Below, piece after piece: positions 7,352-14,079 of a stretch of DNA of 20,080 nt (within the stretch, counting starts at the first letter, position 1; each line of letters begins with the position of its first letter). Made by a program: the position numbers and the translations under genes. Below the pieces are notes generated by a model. It was not told the DNA's origin, ran no database searches, and saw nothing but the letters and a program-made list of their open reading frames with translations. Source of the stretch: Thermoplasmata archaeon (GTDB lineage Archaea > Thermoplasmatota > Thermoplasmata > Lutacidiplasmatales > UBA184); assembly GCA_030037875.1 (NCBI GenBank), contig JASHPV010000096.1:1-20080 (forward strand), written 5' to 3'.

Positions 7352-7852
7352 CTAGGGAAGCGCCGTTTGGCGGATTGTGTCAACGAACTCGAACCAGACA
7401 AGTGGAGGCACCGCGATGTTCTGCAACTCGAGTCGGACCCGGTGCGGGGCCGGATCGGCAGAGATGCCGGAAAGGCGGACCTCGAGACGCTGGCCTGGCC
7501 GAAGGTCGATGGTCCGAGAGGGGCTGATGTCCGACAGTGGACGTTCGACGGCGTGCCCCTCGCCCTGCACAAAGGCCGCATTGGGGGAAAGGAACGCGCC
7601 GTCCCACGCCACGCGAACCGTCGAGAAGGCGCCGACGCGAAGAGGAGGATTCAACAAGGTGAATCCCACCCCATCTGGCACTACTCTGAGCGAGTTCGGC
7701 TGGTACACACTGCGTTCCAGGAAATTGGCGACGAAGGCCAGTCGTTCCGTCGACCGGAGGCCAAATTCGTCGATGAGCGAGATGGCCTCGCGCAGCAAGC
7801 CCACGTCTCCCCGGAGCGGGCCGATATCTCCCCGGATGCTCTGGATGCCCAT
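7352..7852 (-). CDS. Hypothetical protein coupled to the debranching-type glycosidase (166 aa)
   Basis: I do not recognise this family. Residues 1-48 look helical and charged (GDIGPLRGDVGLLREAIS, then LRSTERLAFVANFLERS). The remainder is predicted beta-rich: DGVGFTLLNPPLRVG, STVRVAWDGAFL, TIDLRPGQRLEVRLSGI and HRVRLELQNI, ending VWFEFVDTI. That layout resembles a helical segment plus a carbohydrate-binding or Ig-like beta sandwich, but this is inference only. There are no Cys residues and no signal peptide. Its stop is 2 bases from the glycosidase start, so the two are almost certainly co-translated and may work together. The ATG at 7852 sits about 28 bases below a TATA-like GAATTAAGCG, consistent with a leaderless operon head. 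Confidence 0.72.
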   Translation of the reverse strand: MGIQSIRGDIGPLRGDVGLLREAISLIDEFGLRSTERLAFVANFLERSVYQPNSLRVVPDGVGFTLLNPPLRVGAFSTVRVAWDGAFLSPNAAFVQGEGHAVERPLSDISPSRTIDLRPGQRLEVRLSGISADPAPHRVRLELQNIAVPPLVWFEFVDTIRQTALP

Positions 7853-7874
7853 GAGGGCCGGTAACTCCGTCCCG

Positions 7875-7884
7875 CGCTTAATTC
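7875..7884 (-). promoter_or_regulatory. Putative TATA box for the unknown-glycosidase operon
   Basis: The minus strand GAATTAAGCG is centred about 28 bases before the ATG at 7852, so initiation would be nearly at the start codon. It lies in the 122-base divergent intergenic region shared with the saccharopine-dehydrogenase-like gene. Confidence 0.45.
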
Positions 7885-7930
7885 TTCGACCGTCGCCAAA
7901 CGACCACGGTCACGCGACTGGACCGAGGGG

Positions 7931-7940
7931 CTTCATAATC
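7931..7940 (+). promoter_or_regulatory. Putative TATA box for the saccharopine-dehydrogenase-like gene
   Basis: CTTCATAATC lies about 38 bases before the GTG start at 7975. Initiation near 7962 would leave a leader of about 13 bases. A GGGGG run at 7958-7962 could be part of a ribosome site or mark the initiation region. It is divergent from the promoter at 7875-7884. Confidence 0.45.
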
Positions 7941-7974
7941 GGTCCGTGCTGAGGGACGGGGGCGCAAAATCTCC

Positions 7975-9180
7975 GTGGACGTCGTGGTGCTGGGCGGCGG
8001 CGGACTCACTGGGCGCTGCGCGGTCTGGGACCTCGCCGAGAGCGGCGTGTTCGACCGGATCCGGGTGGCGGACCTTGACCGGGGATCCGCAGAGGAAGCG
8101 GCACGGAAGGCACCGGGCCATGCGACCGTCACCGCGCACAGTATCGACGTTCGCGACCGACCACGGCTCGTCGAGCTCCTGCGAGGGGCGCGCGTATGCG
8201 TCAACGCGGTTCAGTACAACTTCAACCTCGACGTGATGGAAGGCTGCCTCGCCGCGGGCGTGGAGTACCTCGACTTCGGCGGTCTGTTCCATACGACGAA
8301 GAAACAGCTCGAATTGCACGGGCGGTTCCGGTCGGCCGGGTTGCTGGCGGTTCCCGGAATGGGTCAGGTTCCCGGGATCTCGAACGTCCTTGCGGCGGCG
8401 GCTTGTGAGGACCTGGCCACCGTCGATTCGATCTGGGTGCGAGATGGCTGGAAGGACTTCACCCAGGGGGCTCCCCCGGTGGTCTTCACGTGGTCACCCA
8501 GCACCTTCCTCGACGAGATGGTTCTGCCGGCGATGGTCTGGGACAACGGAGCCTACCACGAAATGGCCGCCATGAGCGGTGGGGAGGAGTACGAGTTTCC
8601 GGAACCGATCGGCCGGACCCGCTTGTATCGTACGCTCCATTCCGAGCCCGCGACCTTCCCGGACTCCTTCCGGGCCAAGGGGCTGCAACACTGTGAGTGG
8701 CGGGAAGGGGGTCCGGGAATTGACGTCCTCCAGTTGCTGGCAACCCTCGGTCTTGGGTCCGACCGACCGCTGGATATCCGGGGGCATCCGGTGACCCCCA
8801 AGGAGGTTCTGCTCGCCCTGCTGAAGCGGGAAAAGTTGCTAGGATACCCCGAAGGGGTGAAGGTCGAGGACCGGGAGATCGTCGATGTCGAAGTCGAGGG
8901 CCGAGGCGCCTCGGGTCCCGTCACCCGTCACGCCTACGCCGCGTTTCGCTCCAAGCCCGAGTGGGGGGTCGCCGCGACCGAGATCGCCGTCGGTGTCTGC
9001 GGCTCCATCGGCGCGATTCTCATGGCTCAAGGGAAAACGGTCGGGAAGGGCGTCGTTCCGCCCGAGCTCTCGATGCCTCCCGGGCCTTTCCGGGAGATGC
9101 TGGCCGCCCGTGGGGTGGTCACCCGGCTATGCCCTCCGGAACCGCCGCTCCGACTCACTGACAATAAGGTGTGGATGTGA
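7975..9180 (+). CDS. Saccharopine dehydrogenase / lysine 6-dehydrogenase-like oxidoreductase
   Basis: This 401-residue NAD(P)-dependent protein has an N-terminal Rossmann fold (MDVVVLGGGGLTG, glycines at 7-10 and 13), an acidic strand end (VADLD), and the family stretch CVNAVQYNFN, then CLAAGVEYLDFGG and LLAVPGMGQVPGISNVLA. The second domain carries the substrate-binding beta sheet (TLHSEPATFPDSF, then HPVTPKEVLLALLKRE) before the chain returns to the Rossmann domain (ATEIAVGVCGSIGAILMAQG). Relatives include saccharopine reductase, lysine 6-dehydrogenase and carboxynorspermidine synthase. The single-domain length and the NAVQYNFN/VPGMGQVPG words fit the lysine-6-dehydrogenase side best, but paralogues are common and substrate cannot be assigned. 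The only usable start is the GTG at 7975. It is monocistronic by appearance: an AT-rich gap of about 190 bases follows before the aminotransferase. Confidence 0.85.
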   Translation: MDVVVLGGGGLTGRCAVWDLAESGVFDRIRVADLDRGSAEEAARKAPGHATVTAHSIDVRDRPRLVELLRGARVCVNAVQYNFNLDVMEGCLAAGVEYLDFGGLFHTTKKQLELHGRFRSAGLLAVPGMGQVPGISNVLAAAACEDLATVDSIWVRDGWKDFTQGAPPVVFTWSPSTFLDEMVLPAMVWDNGAYHEMAAMSGGEEYEFPEPIGRTRLYRTLHSEPATFPDSFRAKGLQHCEWREGGPGIDVLQLLATLGLGSDRPLDIRGHPVTPKEVLLALLKREKLLGYPEGVKVEDREIVDVEVEGRGASGPVTRHAYAAFRSKPEWGVAATEIAVGVCGSIGAILMAQGKTVGKGVVPPELSMPPGPFREMLAARGVVTRLCPPEPPLRLTDNKVWM

Positions 9181-9221
9181 GAAGAAGGCACTTTTGAGCA
9201 CAAAAACACTCGAAACTGCGC

Positions 9222-9247
9222 ATGCTAAGCATCAAATTTGAGCATTA
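9222..9247. repeat. Short inverted repeats, candidate operator
   Basis: ATGCT-A-AGCAT (9222-9232) is a perfect 5+1+5 palindrome and is followed immediately by the palindrome CAAATTTG (9233-9240). TAAGCATCAAA and the reverse of TTTGAGCATTA match at 8 of 11 positions, forming an imperfect 22-base dyad at 9226-9247. Operator function is inferred only from position and symmetry. Confidence 0.35.
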
Positions 9248-9323
9248 CATCAACAATGTACAATCCAACGTTATTCTTGCTTAAGGTTGTATAAGCGCAT
9301 ATCAAGTTCTCTCGCCTCGCCAA

Positions 9324-9332
9324 TTATATATA
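9324..9332 (+). promoter_or_regulatory. Strong archaeal TATA box of the aminotransferase operon
   Basis: CCAATTATATATAGGG contains the best TATA box in the window (TTATATATA). Initiation about 25 bases on, near 9353, leaves about 20 bases to the ATG at 9374 or 12 to the GTG at 9365. Confidence 0.75.
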
Positions 9333-9373
9333 GGGTCCCTCGGCTGGTCCGGACCTCTTAGGATGTGTTTTCT

Positions 9374-10996
9374 ATGGCGGACCGGGAAGTCGCCCCTCCG
9401 GCCCCAATCCCGGGCTCCGGCCCGGACGGAATCCTGAGTCCGGACCCCCGGGTCGCCCGGGCGCCGGCCTCGCGTACGGCGGAGGCCAACGCGACGCCTC
9501 CGGCCGCCGTAGAACCTCCGGCCGCGCCTCCCGCGGAGACTCCCGTTCCGAAAGAGCACAAGGAGCCGAAGGAAGCGAAGGAGGCCCGGGAGAAAGAGGC
9601 GGCGGCCGCTGCAGCGGCCGAGGAACCGGCGCCGTTACCGGTCTCGATCGCTCGTCTGGTTCCGAAGCTCAAGAAGAGCGCGAAGCTGTTCGAGGAGGGA
9701 AAGAAGCACATCCCGAACTCCACCAGCTCCCTCATCCGGGTCGCATCGTACGACCCGTGTCCGCCGTTCATCTCCAAGGGCAAAGGACCCAAGATCTGGG
9801 ACGAGGACGGAAACGAATACCTCGACTTCAATCTGGCCTATGGCTGCCTGATCAACGGCCACGCGCACGCCCAGATGGTCAAGGCGGTCCAGAAACAGGC
9901 GGAGTTGGGCCTCCACTTCGCTTCCCCCACCGAGCTGGAGATCGAGGTCGCCTCGCTCTTCCAGAAGTTCGTGCCCAACGCGGAGCGGGTGGCCTTCTGT
10001 TCCAACGGGTCGGACGCCACGATGAACGCGATCCGGATCGCGCGCGCCGTGACCGGGAAGGATGGGATCCTGAAGTTCGAGGGCCATTATCACGGCCAGC
10101 ACGACTACGCGCTGATCAGCGCCGAGGCCCCGCCGATCGTCGCCGGGCTGGACGAGTACCCGCGGCCCCTTCCCAACTCGGCCGGGATTCCTCCCGGCGT
10201 CACGGACTATGTGACGGTCGCGCCGTACAACTCGATCCCCGCGTTCGAGCGGATGGTCAAGCGGTACCGGGACAAGATCGCGGCCGTCATCCTGGAGCCG
10301 GTGATGGCCAACGCCGGTATCATCCCCCCGGCCCCGGACTATCTGAAGCAGCTTCGAGAGATCACCACGGCGAACGACATGCTCCTGATCTTCGACGAAG
10401 TGTTCACCGGCTTCCGTATCGCCCCGGGCGGAGCCCAGGAAGTGTACAAGATCGAGCCCGACCTGTCCTGCTGGGCCAAGGCGCTGGGGGGAGGGGTTCC
10501 GATCTCCGCCGTGTCGGGCAAGGCGGAATACATGGACCTGATCGCTCCGGGTCGGATCTCTTTCGGAGGGACCTATTTCGCGAACTCGCTCACGCTCGCG
10601 GGAGCCTACGCGAACCTCCGGTTGCTTCAGATCGGGGGATTGGAGATCTACGACCGGTTCCGTCGTCTCACCGACAAGATGGAAAAGGGTCTCGAGGCCG
10701 CGGCTCGGGACAGCAAACTGCCGGTGCTTGTCCAGTCCGTGCCCGGGATGCTGCAGTTCTTCTTCACTCGACGTAAGAAGATCACGAACTACCGGGAATC
10801 ACTCCAGATCGACTGGAACCTGTACCTCCGGCACCAGCAGCTTCTCCTGGACCGGGGGATCTACATCCATCCCGACAACTACGAGCGACTCACCTTCTCC
10901 ACGACGCACTCGGACCGGGACATCGAGCATTTCCTGGCCGTCATCAACGAGACCTTCCGCGAATTGAAGGCCCTCCCGCGGGATTACGCCCTCTGA
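9374..10996 (+). CDS. Class-III PLP-dependent aminotransferase with low-complexity N-terminal extension
   Basis: This protein of about 540 residues (from ATG 9374; GTG 9365 would add three) has a catalytic domain from about residue 100. Visible are EEGKKHIPNSTSSLIR, IWDEDGNEYLDFNLAYG (141-157), GSDATMNAIRIARAVTGKDG (212-231) for PLP phosphate contacts, KFEGHYHGQHD (234-244), ILEPV (306-310), IFDEVFTGFR (339-348) with Asp341 for the PLP ring, and SCWAKALGGGVPISA (365-379) with Lys369 as Schiff-base lysine. SFGGTYFANSLTLAG completes the fold. The closest look is the glutamate-1-semialdehyde-aminomutase-like branch, which contains many true aminotransferases. The first 95 or so residues are unusual: Pro/Ala-rich, then a Glu/Lys/Ala helix-like stretch (about 60-85) absent from ordinary family members. 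It heads an operon with a PYROXD2-like oxidoreductase and a cupin, which argues for catabolism or modification of an amine rather than tetrapyrrole synthesis. The amino donor and acceptor are unknown. Confidence 0.88.
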   Translation: MADREVAPPAPIPGSGPDGILSPDPRVARAPASRTAEANATPPAAVEPPAAPPAETPVPKEHKEPKEAKEAREKEAAAAAAAEEPAPLPVSIARLVPKLKKSAKLFEEGKKHIPNSTSSLIRVASYDPCPPFISKGKGPKIWDEDGNEYLDFNLAYGCLINGHAHAQMVKAVQKQAELGLHFASPTELEIEVASLFQKFVPNAERVAFCSNGSDATMNAIRIARAVTGKDGILKFEGHYHGQHDYALISAEAPPIVAGLDEYPRPLPNSAGIPPGVTDYVTVAPYNSIPAFERMVKRYRDKIAAVILEPVMANAGIIPPAPDYLKQLREITTANDMLLIFDEVFTGFRIAPGGAQEVYKIEPDLSCWAKALGGGVPISAVSGKAEYMDLIAPGRISFGGTYFANSLTLAGAYANLRLLQIGGLEIYDRFRRLTDKMEKGLEAAARDSKLPVLVQSVPGMLQFFFTRRKKITNYRESLQIDWNLYLRHQQLLLDRGIYIHPDNYERLTFSTTHSDRDIEHFLAVINETFRELKALPRDYAL

Positions 10997-11029
10997 GCGC
11001 GATTCCCCGAGCGGCTCGAGGCCGATAGC

Positions 11030-12607
11030 ATGACCCGGTGGGACGTCATCGTTGTCGGCGGAGGCCACAACGGACTGGTCGCGGCCAACTATCTGGGAAA
11101 GGCCGGCGCGCGCGTCCTGGTCCTCGAACGGCGGCCCGTGGTCGGCGGCGCCGCGATCACGGAGGAGACGTGGCCCGGTTTCCGGATCAACACATTCTCC
11201 TACGTCGCCGGTCTTCTGCGCCAGGAGATCGTGGCGGAACTCGAGTTGCGGAAGTACGGGTATCGCACGATCCTCTACGACCCACAGTATTGCATGCCGT
11301 TCCCGAACGGGCGGGCCTTGAAGTTATGGGTCGATACCGACCGGGCGGCGAAGGAGATCGCCAAGTTCTCCGCTCAGGACGCCCAGGCCTACCCGAAGTA
11401 CGTCGAGTACTGGGACCACGTGCTGGAGCTGATCGAGCCCGTGATGCTGGCGCCTCCGGCGCCGCTGGCCGAACTGTTTGAGATGTTCTCGACCCCCGAG
11501 ACCGAGACGCTGGTCCGGGACCTGTTCCTCCGAAGCGCCCAGGACCTTCTCGATGAGTGGTTCGAGTCCGACGAGGTCAAGGCCGCCCTCGCCCCCAACG
11601 CGGTCATCGGAACGATGTGCGGTCCTGGCACCCCCGGCACGGCGTACGTACTGGCCCATCACAACGTGGGCATCCTGGACGGGCACAAGCAGGTGTGGGG
11701 ATTTTCCGTCGGCGGAATGGGCGGGATCACCCAAGCGCTCGCCCGGGCGGCCGAGGCGAACGGCGTTCAGATCCGGACCGGCGTGGCCGTGAAGAATCTC
11801 GTGATCCACCGCGGGGTGGTGACGGGCGTCGAGACGGCCTCGGGAGAGACGATCTCCGCTCCCATCGTAGCCTCGAACGCCGACGCCCAGACCACGTTCT
11901 TGAAGCTCGCCCCCCCGGGGTCCCTTTCGACGGAGTTCGAGAAGGAGGTACGCGGAATCCGTTCGCGGGGGGCGGCCCTCAAATTCAACGCGGCCTTGTC
12001 GGCCCTCCCCGAGTTCACCGCCGACCCGGGCGCCCCCAGCGATGCCCATCGCTCGACCGTCGACATTGCGCCCTCGCTGGCGTATCTCGAACAGGGGTAC
12101 CGGGACGCGATGGACGGTCGGTTCTCCTCCCATCCGTTCATCGAGATGTTGTTCCAGAGTGCTCTGGACCCGTCGGTCGCGCCCCCGGGGAAGCACACCA
12201 TGACCTGCTTCGTGCAGTATGCCCCCACGGAACTCCGGGGCGCGGACTGGGACTCCTTCAAGGCGACGGCCGGGGAACGCGTGCTCGATACCATCGAGGA
12301 GTACGCTCCGAACATCCGTCGGGTGGTCGAGCACGCACAGCTCATCTCGCCGAAAGACATCGAGAGCACGCTCGGCATGACCGGCGGGAACATCTTCCAG
12401 GGCGACATCACGCCGGACCAGATCCTTTCGTTCCGACCGGTTCCCGGGTGGGCCCAGTACCGGACACCCCTGCCGGGACTCTACCTCTGCGGGTCGGCCG
12501 CGCACCCTGGCGGCGGGGTCACGGGGGCCGCCGGTCACAACGCCGCCCAGATCATCCTGGAGGACTGGCGTGCCGCGTCGGGCGCCTCACCGTCCGTTCC
12601 GTCGTAG
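11030..12607 (+). CDS. PYROXD2/CrtI-like FAD-dependent oxidoreductase
   Basis: This 525-residue flavoprotein starts with an FAD Rossmann motif (VIVVGGGHNGLVAANYLGKAG, Gly at 10, 11, 12 and 15), an acidic strand end (LVLERR) and VGGAAITEE, the pattern of the PYROXD2 branch of the CrtI/amine-oxidase-like superfamily. A long substrate region follows. WGFSVGGMGGITQALARAAEANG (about residues 223-245) leads into the second FAD-binding half, and GLYLCGSAAHPGGGVTGAAGHNAA (483-506) is the C-terminal FAD signature. The mid region (PGTPGTAYVLAHH) is typical of PYROXD2-like proteins and not of phytoene desaturases. Reactions of this branch are mostly unknown. It begins 33 bases after the aminotransferase and ends 9 bases before the preferred cupin start, so the three are read as one operon. 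No transmembrane segment is seen; it is probably cytoplasmic or membrane-associated. Confidence 0.88.
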   Translation: MTRWDVIVVGGGHNGLVAANYLGKAGARVLVLERRPVVGGAAITEETWPGFRINTFSYVAGLLRQEIVAELELRKYGYRTILYDPQYCMPFPNGRALKLWVDTDRAAKEIAKFSAQDAQAYPKYVEYWDHVLELIEPVMLAPPAPLAELFEMFSTPETETLVRDLFLRSAQDLLDEWFESDEVKAALAPNAVIGTMCGPGTPGTAYVLAHHNVGILDGHKQVWGFSVGGMGGITQALARAAEANGVQIRTGVAVKNLVIHRGVVTGVETASGETISAPIVASNADAQTTFLKLAPPGSLSTEFEKEVRGIRSRGAALKFNAALSALPEFTADPGAPSDAHRSTVDIAPSLAYLEQGYRDAMDGRFSSHPFIEMLFQSALDPSVAPPGKHTMTCFVQYAPTELRGADWDSFKATAGERVLDTIEEYAPNIRRVVEHAQLISPKDIESTLGMTGGNIFQGDITPDQILSFRPVPGWAQYRTPLPGLYLCGSAAHPGGGVTGAAGHNAAQIILEDWRAASGASPSVPS

Positions 12608-12616
12608 GGGGCCGTG

Positions 12617-12967
12617 ATGACTCGGCCTCCCAAAGATGCGGCGGTGTTCCCGCTTCCGGAGATCGAGGCCCGACGGAAACGGGCGGGCGGTCTATACCTC
12701 GAGTTCCTCCGAATTCCTCCGATGAGCGTGGGCCTCTACGCGCTGCACGCAGGAGGAGTGGACCCGCAAACTCCCCACCGGGAGGACGAGGTGTATTTCG
12801 TCATTCGGGGCCGGGCCGCGATCACCATCGCCGGCCGGGATTACCCCGTCGAACCGGGCGAGACCATCTTTGTGCCGAAGGGGGTCGACCACCGGTTCCA
12901 TTCGGTCACGGACGCCCTCGAGCTGCTCGTGGTCTTCGCTCCGGAGGAGTCGGCCGACCCCTCGTAG
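12617..12967 (+). CDS. Small cupin-fold protein
   Basis: This single-domain cupin of 116 residues has conserved core motif 1 LHAGGVDPQTPHREDEVYFVIRG (about 43-65), containing His and Glu in metal-ligand positions. Motif 2 is the PGETIFVPKGVDHRFHS stretch (about 80-96), with a His following the Pro-Gly turn. Cupins of this type bind a divalent metal or a small ligand and act as dioxygenases, isomerases or sensors; which applies here cannot be told. The start could be the GTG at 12614 or the adjacent ATG at 12617; a GGGG run at 12608-12611 gives a plausible ribosome site for either. It is the last gene of the aminotransferase-PYROXD2 operon, so a role in processing or sensing the same metabolite is the simplest guess. 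Confidence 0.85.
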   Translation: MTRPPKDAAVFPLPEIEARRKRAGGLYLEFLRIPPMSVGLYALHAGGVDPQTPHREDEVYFVIRGRAAITIAGRDYPVEPGETIFVPKGVDHRFHSVTDALELLVVFAPEESADPS

Positions 12968-13020
12968 TCCGGCGTCTCGCCGTCGGGAGGCCGAAAGGGC
13001 TCGAGAGGCTCGACAAAGGT

Positions 13021-13029
13021 AGTTTATCC
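13021..13029 (+). promoter_or_regulatory. Putative TATA box of the peptide ABC transporter operon
   Basis: AAAGGTAGTTTATCCC has a plausible BRE (AAAGG) and TATA box (AGTTTATC) centred about 32 bases before the ATG at 13057, again implying an almost leaderless mRNA. Confidence 0.5.
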
Positions 13030-13045
13030 CCCAACTCGTGGGGGG
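13028..13045. repeat. GC hairpin / inverted repeat between TATA box and start
   Basis: CCCCCA-ACTCG-TGGGGG is a 6-base-pair inverted repeat with a 5-base spacer, followed by one more G. It begins at the last bases of the TATA element and ends just before the predicted initiation site, a place where a bound repressor would block archaeal RNA polymerase. Confidence 0.45.
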
Positions 13046-13056
13046 TCGGACACTAG

Positions 13057-14079
13057 ATGGGCCGTTCGCGTAGCGACTTGGTCGTCTTCATCGCGAAGCG
13101 TCTGGTCCAGCTCGTTCCCGTTCTGCTGGGCGTCATCGTCATCACGTTCTTCTTCACGCACATTGCGGTATCCAATCCGTGTGCGATCTGGTCCGGCCCG
13201 AAGGCCTCTCCGTCGACCATCGCCGCGTGCGTGAGGAATAACCACTTCAACGATTCGTTGCCGGTCCAGTTCTACTACTACCTCCTGGGCCTGCTGAGCG
13301 GGAACTGGGGCACGGACCCCCTCTTCCACACCCCCGTGCTACCCTACCTCCTCACGACCTTCCCGGAAACCCTCGAGCTCGTGCTCACCGCCACCGCGAT
13401 GATGATCTTCGTCGGCATTCCCCTGGGCGTCGTCGCGGCGGCCAGCAACGGCCGAATCGCCGACCACCTGGTCCGGATCTTCTACCTGAGCGGTTGGGCC
13501 ACTCCTACGTACATCGCGGGCGTGGTGTTGGCGATAGGGTTAGGGCCGTTGCTCGGCGTGAGTGGCGGGGACTTTTCCACCGCCACGCCCCCCGTCCCAC
13601 AAATCACCCATATGTCGGTCATCGACTCGATCATCGCCCTGAACGGAGCGGCGACGGTCGATGCGATCGTGCATCTGATCCTTCCCGCCGTAGCGCTCGC
13701 CTTCATCAACATGGGCATCGCGACGCGGATGACGCGTACGTCGATGCTCGAAGTTCTGCCTCTCGAGTTCGTCAAGACCGCCCGGATGAAGGGGTTGGGC
13801 GAGTTCTGGGTGCTGTACAAACATGCGCTCCGGAACGCGCTGATCACGACCACGACCGTGTTGGGGGTGACGGTGGGGACGATGGTCTCCGGCACCGTCG
13901 TTATCGAGTCCGTGTTCAACTGGCCCGGCCTCGGCAAGTACGCCTACGACGCCATCACCGGATACGACTTTGCCGGCACGATTGGGGTCGTGATATTCTT
14001 CGCCATCGTGGTGGTCGTGGCGAACCTCATTTCTGACATTCTCTACGGGATCCTCGACCCTCGAGTGGAGTGGCGCTAG
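13057..14079 (+). CDS. dppB: Dipeptide/oligopeptide ABC transporter permease, DppB type
   Basis: This 340-residue integral membrane protein is of the DppB/OppB permease family. A first transmembrane helix lies at about 15-38 (RLVQLVPVLLGVIVITFFF), followed by a long extracytoplasmic loop with two Cys. The conserved core has five more helices, with LELVLTATAMMIFVGIPLGVVAA starting the core. The cytoplasmic coupling loop EFVKTARMKGLGEFWVLYKHALRNAL carries the EAA-type G motif that contacts the ATPases. The C-terminus ends DILYGILDPR, a classic DppB ending. With the next gene it forms the membrane pore for uptake of peptides or related solutes. It is the first gene of the four-gene plus-strand operon, and its stop TAG touches the next ATG (TAGATGG). 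Confidence 0.94.
   Translation: MGRSRSDLVVFIAKRLVQLVPVLLGVIVITFFFTHIAVSNPCAIWSGPKASPSTIAACVRNNHFNDSLPVQFYYYLLGLLSGNWGTDPLFHTPVLPYLLTTFPETLELVLTATAMMIFVGIPLGVVAAASNGRIADHLVRIFYLSGWATPTYIAGVVLAIGLGPLLGVSGGDFSTATPPVPQITHMSVIDSIIALNGAATVDAIVHLILPAVALAFINMGIATRMTRTSMLEVLPLEFVKTARMKGLGEFWVLYKHALRNALITTTTVLGVTVGTMVSGTVVIESVFNWPGLGKYAYDAITGYDFAGTIGVVIFFAIVVVVANLISDILYGILDPRVEWR

Larger units (their letters stand above)
9181..9373 (+). promoter_or_regulatory. AT-rich regulatory region ahead of the aminotransferase operon
   Basis: This gap of about 190 bases is clearly AT-richer than anything else in the window and I see no convincing gene in it. It holds TTTTGAGCA at 9192-9200, a perfect ATGCTAAGCAT inverted repeat (9222-9232), then CAAATTTG (9233-9240) directly followed by AGCATT. 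The word TTTGAGCA occurs twice, 44 bases apart (9193-9200 and 9237-9244). GTTGTATAAG near 9286-9295 is a possible second TATA element. These repeats lie 80-130 bases upstream of the main TATA box, where archaeal regulators or activators can bind. Confidence 0.5.

Noticed and set aside
9192..9195. TTTT run shortly after the saccharopine-dehydrogenase-like gene as a terminator
   Set aside because: Only four Ts, isolated; too weak to call an archaeal oligo-T terminator.
9603..9620. Perfect 18-base palindrome centred on CTGCAG in the aminotransferase extension
   Set aside because: It falls in a run of alanine codons (GCG/GCC/GCT/GCA), which readily makes such symmetry, and lies inside the coding region away from any promoter.
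9374..10996. Calling the aminotransferase hemL (glutamate-1-semialdehyde aminomutase)
   Set aside because: The catalytic domain resembles that branch, but no tetrapyrrole genes are nearby, the N-terminal extension is atypical, and the operon partners point to other metabolism.
11030..12607. Calling the FAD oxidoreductase a phytoene desaturase (crtI)
   Set aside because: The superfamily is right, but the GGGHNG opening and mid-region fit the PYROXD2 branch and no phytoene synthase or carotenoid gene is in the window.
11557..13056. Plus-strand frame of 499 codons through the oxidoreductase and cupin
   Set aside because: Arg/Gly/Pro-rich sequence without domain signatures. It overlaps two well-supported genes in another frame.
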